Below are positions 61,479 through 64,000 of a DNA stretch of 64,000 nt, piece by piece. Both the position numbers and the translations under genes were made by a program. The DNA is taken from assembly GCF_002733955.1 (NCBI RefSeq), contig NZ_NVXQ01000024.1, positions 1 through 64,000 on the forward strand, given 5' to 3'. Under the pieces are notes generated by a model that saw nothing but the letters and a program-made list of their open reading frames with translations, was not told where the DNA came from and did not search any database. Source of the stretch: Hoeflea sp. Its GTDB lineage: Bacteria > Pseudomonadota > Alphaproteobacteria > Rhizobiales > Rhizobiaceae. Each line of letters begins with the position of its first letter. Within the stretch, counting starts at the first letter, position 1.

Positions 61479-64000
61479 TCAGGCCTTTCCGGCCCCGCCG
61501 GCTGTCGGCGTGGTCAGGATCACCGCTTCGCCGGCTTCCAGCACGGTCTGGTCGCAGGCATTCAGCGTTTCGATGGTGCCGTCGCGGCGTCTTACCTCGG
61601 TCTTTCCGACCTGGCCTTCGCCACCGCCGTCAATGCCGAGCGGCGGACGGTTGCGGTGCGATGACAGGATCGACAGATCCATGCGTTCGAGGAAACGGAT
61701 GGTGCGCCTGGTGCCATTGCCGGCGCTGAACTTTCCAGTGCCGCCGGAGCCCTCGCGGATATGAAAATCCTCGAGCTCGACCGGGAAGCGCATCTCCAGG
61801 ATTTCCGGATCAGTGAGTCGCGAATTGGTCATGTGGACATGCACGCCGGAGGTACCGTCGAAGCCGCGACCGGAGTTCTCGTAGCCGGCCGGCGAGCCCG
61901 AGCAGATGGTCTCGTAGTACTGGTACTTGTCGTTGCCGAAGGTGAGGTTGTTCATCGTGCCCTGGCTGTTGGCGAGCGCACCGAGGGCGCCGAACAGAGC
62001 ATTGGTGACGTGCTGCGAGGTTTCGACATTGCCGGCGACGACCGCGCGCGGGTAGGCGGGCTTGAGCATCGAGCCTTCTGGGATGACGATGCGGATCGGC
62101 CTGAGGCAGCCGGCATTCATCGGGATCGGTTTTTCAACCATGACCCGGAAGCAGTAGAGCACTGCGGCGCGGGCCACCGGCTCGGGCGCGTTGAAGTTGT
62201 TGTCCATCGCGTCCGAGGTGCCGGTGAAATCGACGGCGGCTTCACGCTTGTCGCGGTCGACCGAGATCTTCACCTTGATCACCTGGCCGGTGTCGGTGGG
62301 GTACTCGTATTCGCAATCGGACAGGGTCTCGATCACCCGGGCGACGCTTTCGGCGGCGTTATCCTGGACATGGCCCATATAGGCCTCGACCACATCGAGG
62401 CCAAAGTCAGCGACCATCTTCCTGAGATCGGCGACACCCTTTTCATTGGCGGCGATCTGGGCCTTCAGGTCGGCGACGTTCTGGGTAACGTTGCGGACCG
62501 GGTAGGGGTGGTTGGTCAGGAGCTCGACCAGCTCCTTTTCGCGGAAGCGGCCGCGCTCGACGATGCGGAAATTGTCGATAAGCACGCCTTCCTCGTCCAC
62601 GGTGGTGGCGAGCGGCGTCATCGATCCGGGTGCTGTGCCGCCAACATCGGCGTGGTGGCCGCGCGAGGCCGCCCAGAACAGGATTTCCTTGCCGTCATCG
62701 GAGAACACCGGGGTGACGACGGTGATGTCGGGCAGGTGGGTGCCGCCATTATAGGGGGCGTTCAGGGCAAACACGTCGCCGGGGTGAATGTCGCCCTCAT
62801 TCAGGCGGATGACGGTTTCCACCGAGCGATCCATCGAGCCCAGATGCACCGGCATGTGCGGCGCATTGGCGACCAGCGCGCCGGTCCGGTCGAAGACGGC
62901 GCAGGAGAAATCAAGCCGCTCCTTGATGTTGACCGAGTAGGCGGTGTTCTGCAGCGTCAGGCCCATCTGTTCGGCAATCGACATGAACAGGTTGTTGAAG
63001 ACCTCGAGCGTGATCGGGTCGGCCTGGTCGGCGCCGATGGCGAGCGCGCGCTCGAGCTTTTCGTAACGGGTGAGGACGACATGATCGAGCTTGTTGATCT
63101 TGGCTTCCCAGCCGGGCTCGATGACGATGGTCTGGTTGGGTTCGATGATCAGCGCAGGGCCGGCAATGCGGTGGCCCGGACGCAGGCGGTCGCGGCGGAT
63201 CACCACTGCGTCGCGCCATTCACCATTCGAATAGATCCGGCGGGTCTCGCCGCCGTCCGGTTCCATCGTTGTCATCAGGTGCTCGGGCTCGATGCGATTG
63301 TCCTGACGGTCATCGATGCCTTCCACCGAAATCGCCTCGATGATGACGGTCTTGTTGTCGTAGACAAAGCCGAACTGGGCCTTGTGCGCAGCTTCGAATT
63401 CGGTGCGTGCGGCGTCGAAATCGAAGTCCGAGAAGGCCACCGGGATGGTGGTGTCGGTGCCGTCATAGCGCAGCTGCAGCATCGGCCGCCAGCTGATCGC
63501 ATCATCGGGGACGCCCTGGGTTGCCAGCTCCTCGAACACGCCCTTGCACAAGACATCGATGAGCAGTTTGACATCGACGCGGCTGTCTTCCGACAAGGGC
63601 TTGATCAGCGCCTGCTGGCGGCTGGCGAAAACGCTGGCGAGGCCGATGCCATAGGCTGAGAGAAGGCCGGAGAAGGGGTGGATCAATATCGATTCCATGC
63701 CCAGCGCGTCGGCCACGAGGCAGGCATGCTGGCCGCCGGCGCCGCCAAAGCAGTTGAGCAGGTAGCGGGTGACGTCATAGCCGCGCTGGACCGAGATCTT
63801 CTTGATGGCGTTGGCCATGTTCTCGACTGCGATGGTGATGAAGCCTTCGGCGATCTCCTCGGCGGACTTGCCGGGCTGCTGTTTCGCAAGAGCATCGAAG
63901 GCCTGACGGACCGCGTCCGTATCAAGTGGCTGATCCTGGTCGGGGCCGAAAATGGCGGGAAAGAAATCGGGCTGCAGCTTGCCGAGCATGACGTTGGCGT
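61479..64000 (-). CDS. 5-oxoprolinase / hydantoinase A-B type ATPase, partial
   Basis: The reading frame runs off the right edge, so only the C-terminal ~840 residues are present; the upstream codons continue the frame as ...Ala-Asn-Val-Met-Leu-Gly-Lys. The visible part holds the end of the hydantoinase A half ([21 protein letters not shown]) and the whole hydantoinase B half ([49 protein letters not shown]-like block). The fused A-B form is typical of ATP-dependent 5-oxoprolinase, which opens pyroglutamate to glutamate. Hydantoinase is a second possibility. Confidence 0.85.
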   Translation of the reverse strand, partial: ANVMLGKLQPDFFPAIFGPDQDQPLDTDAVRQAFDALAKQQPGKSAEEIAEGFITIAVENMANAIKKISVQRGYDVTRYLLNCFGGAGGQHACLVADALGMESILIHPFSGLLSAYGIGLASVFASRQQALIKPLSEDSRVDVKLLIDVLCKGVFEELATQGVPDDAISWRPMLQLRYDGTDTTIPVAFSDFDFDAARTEFEAAHKAQFGFVYDNKTVIIEAISVEGIDDRQDNRIEPEHLMTTMEPDGGETRRIYSNGEWRDAVVIRRDRLRPGHRIAGPALIIEPNQTIVIEPGWEAKINKLDHVVLTRYEKLERALAIGADQADPITLEVFNNLFMSIAEQMGLTLQNTAYSVNIKERLDFSCAVFDRTGALVANAPHMPVHLGSMDRSVETVIRLNEGDIHPGDVFALNAPYNGGTHLPDITVVTPVFSDDGKEILFWAASRGHHADVGGTAPGSMTPLATTVDEEGVLIDNFRIVERGRFREKELVELLTNHPYPVRNVTQNVADLKAQIAANEKGVADLRKMVADFGLDVVEAYMGHVQDNAAESVARVIETLSDCEYEYPTDTGQVIKVKISVDRDKREAAVDFTGTSDAMDNNFNAPEPVARAAVLYCFRVMVEKPIPMNAGCLRPIRIVIPEGSMLKPAYPRAVVAGNVETSQHVTNALFGALGALANSQGTMNNLTFGNDKYQYYETICSGSPAGYENSGRGFDGTSGVHVHMTNSRLTDPEILEMRFPVELEDFHIREGSGGTGKFSAGNGTRRTIRFLERMDLSILSSHRNRPPLGIDGGGEGQVGKTEVRRRDGTIETLNACDQTVLEAGEAVILTTPTAGGAGKA

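Overview
The window looks like chromosome of a high-GC alphaproteobacterium of the order Hyphomicrobiales (Rhizobiales). Pointers are a RirA-type iron box (TGA-N9-TCA) at an iron-binding-protein promoter, an ArsR-methyltransferase/metF pair, a double-cache chemoreceptor, EttA with rhizobial-looking small neighbours, and a eut-like set of catabolic genes. Genus cannot be fixed from sequence alone. No rRNA, tRNA, CRISPR array or complete insertion sequence was recognised.

Layout. 1-2.9 kb: small or damaged genes, including a frameshifted secreted protein and a secreted protein cut by an in-frame TAG. 2.9-7.8 kb: a diguanylate cyclase, an AllE-like cupin with an aldo/keto reductase, and a quinone-oxidoreductase with its TetR regulator. 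8.1-9.3 kb: a ferric-iron binding protein with a clear promoter, iron box and terminator. 9.4-13.9 kb: two MarR-linked oxidation/reduction loci (a phenol-type flavin monooxygenase and a Tat-exported nitroreductase-like protein). 13.9-17.5 kb: AsnC regulator diverging from a PLP lyase, an M24 hydrolase and a EutA-like isomerase. 17.6-20.9 kb: an AT-rich island with a tightly overlapping three-gene operon (primase-like protein, two-TM protein, RelA/SpoT-type HD hydrolase), then YaeQ and a palindromic MITE-like repeat. 20.9-34 kb: iron permease diverging from a Bfd-like ferredoxin, then a series of ordinary metabolic genes including a TPP enzyme overlapping a class III CoA-transferase. 34-47.9 kb: EttA, an orphan ribbon-helix-helix protein, TetR/RidA pair, ArsR-methyltransferase plus metF, a 25-residue membrane micropeptide, amidase, a DMT exporter, a PLP decarboxylase and membrane proteins. 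47.9-57 kb: chemoreceptor, Kef-type antiporter, two peptidoglycan hydrolases and a GGDEF protein with a ruined EAL domain. 57.4-61.3 kb: three tandem tail-collar proteins, a beta-propeller lectin-like protein, an acetyltransferase and a DUF6916-like protein. The window closes inside a 5-oxoprolinase/hydantoinase-type gene.

The two most interesting units are the AT-rich three-gene operon at 17634-19628, a candidate conflict or defence system built around an alarmone-type HD hydrolase, and the triple tail-collar operon at 57401-60853, which looks like a non-phage fibre tip assembled from three paralogues. Several promoter palindromes can be tied to adjacent regulators (iron box 8130-8156, TetR sites 7838-7852 and 38933-38948, ArsR site 40789-40818).
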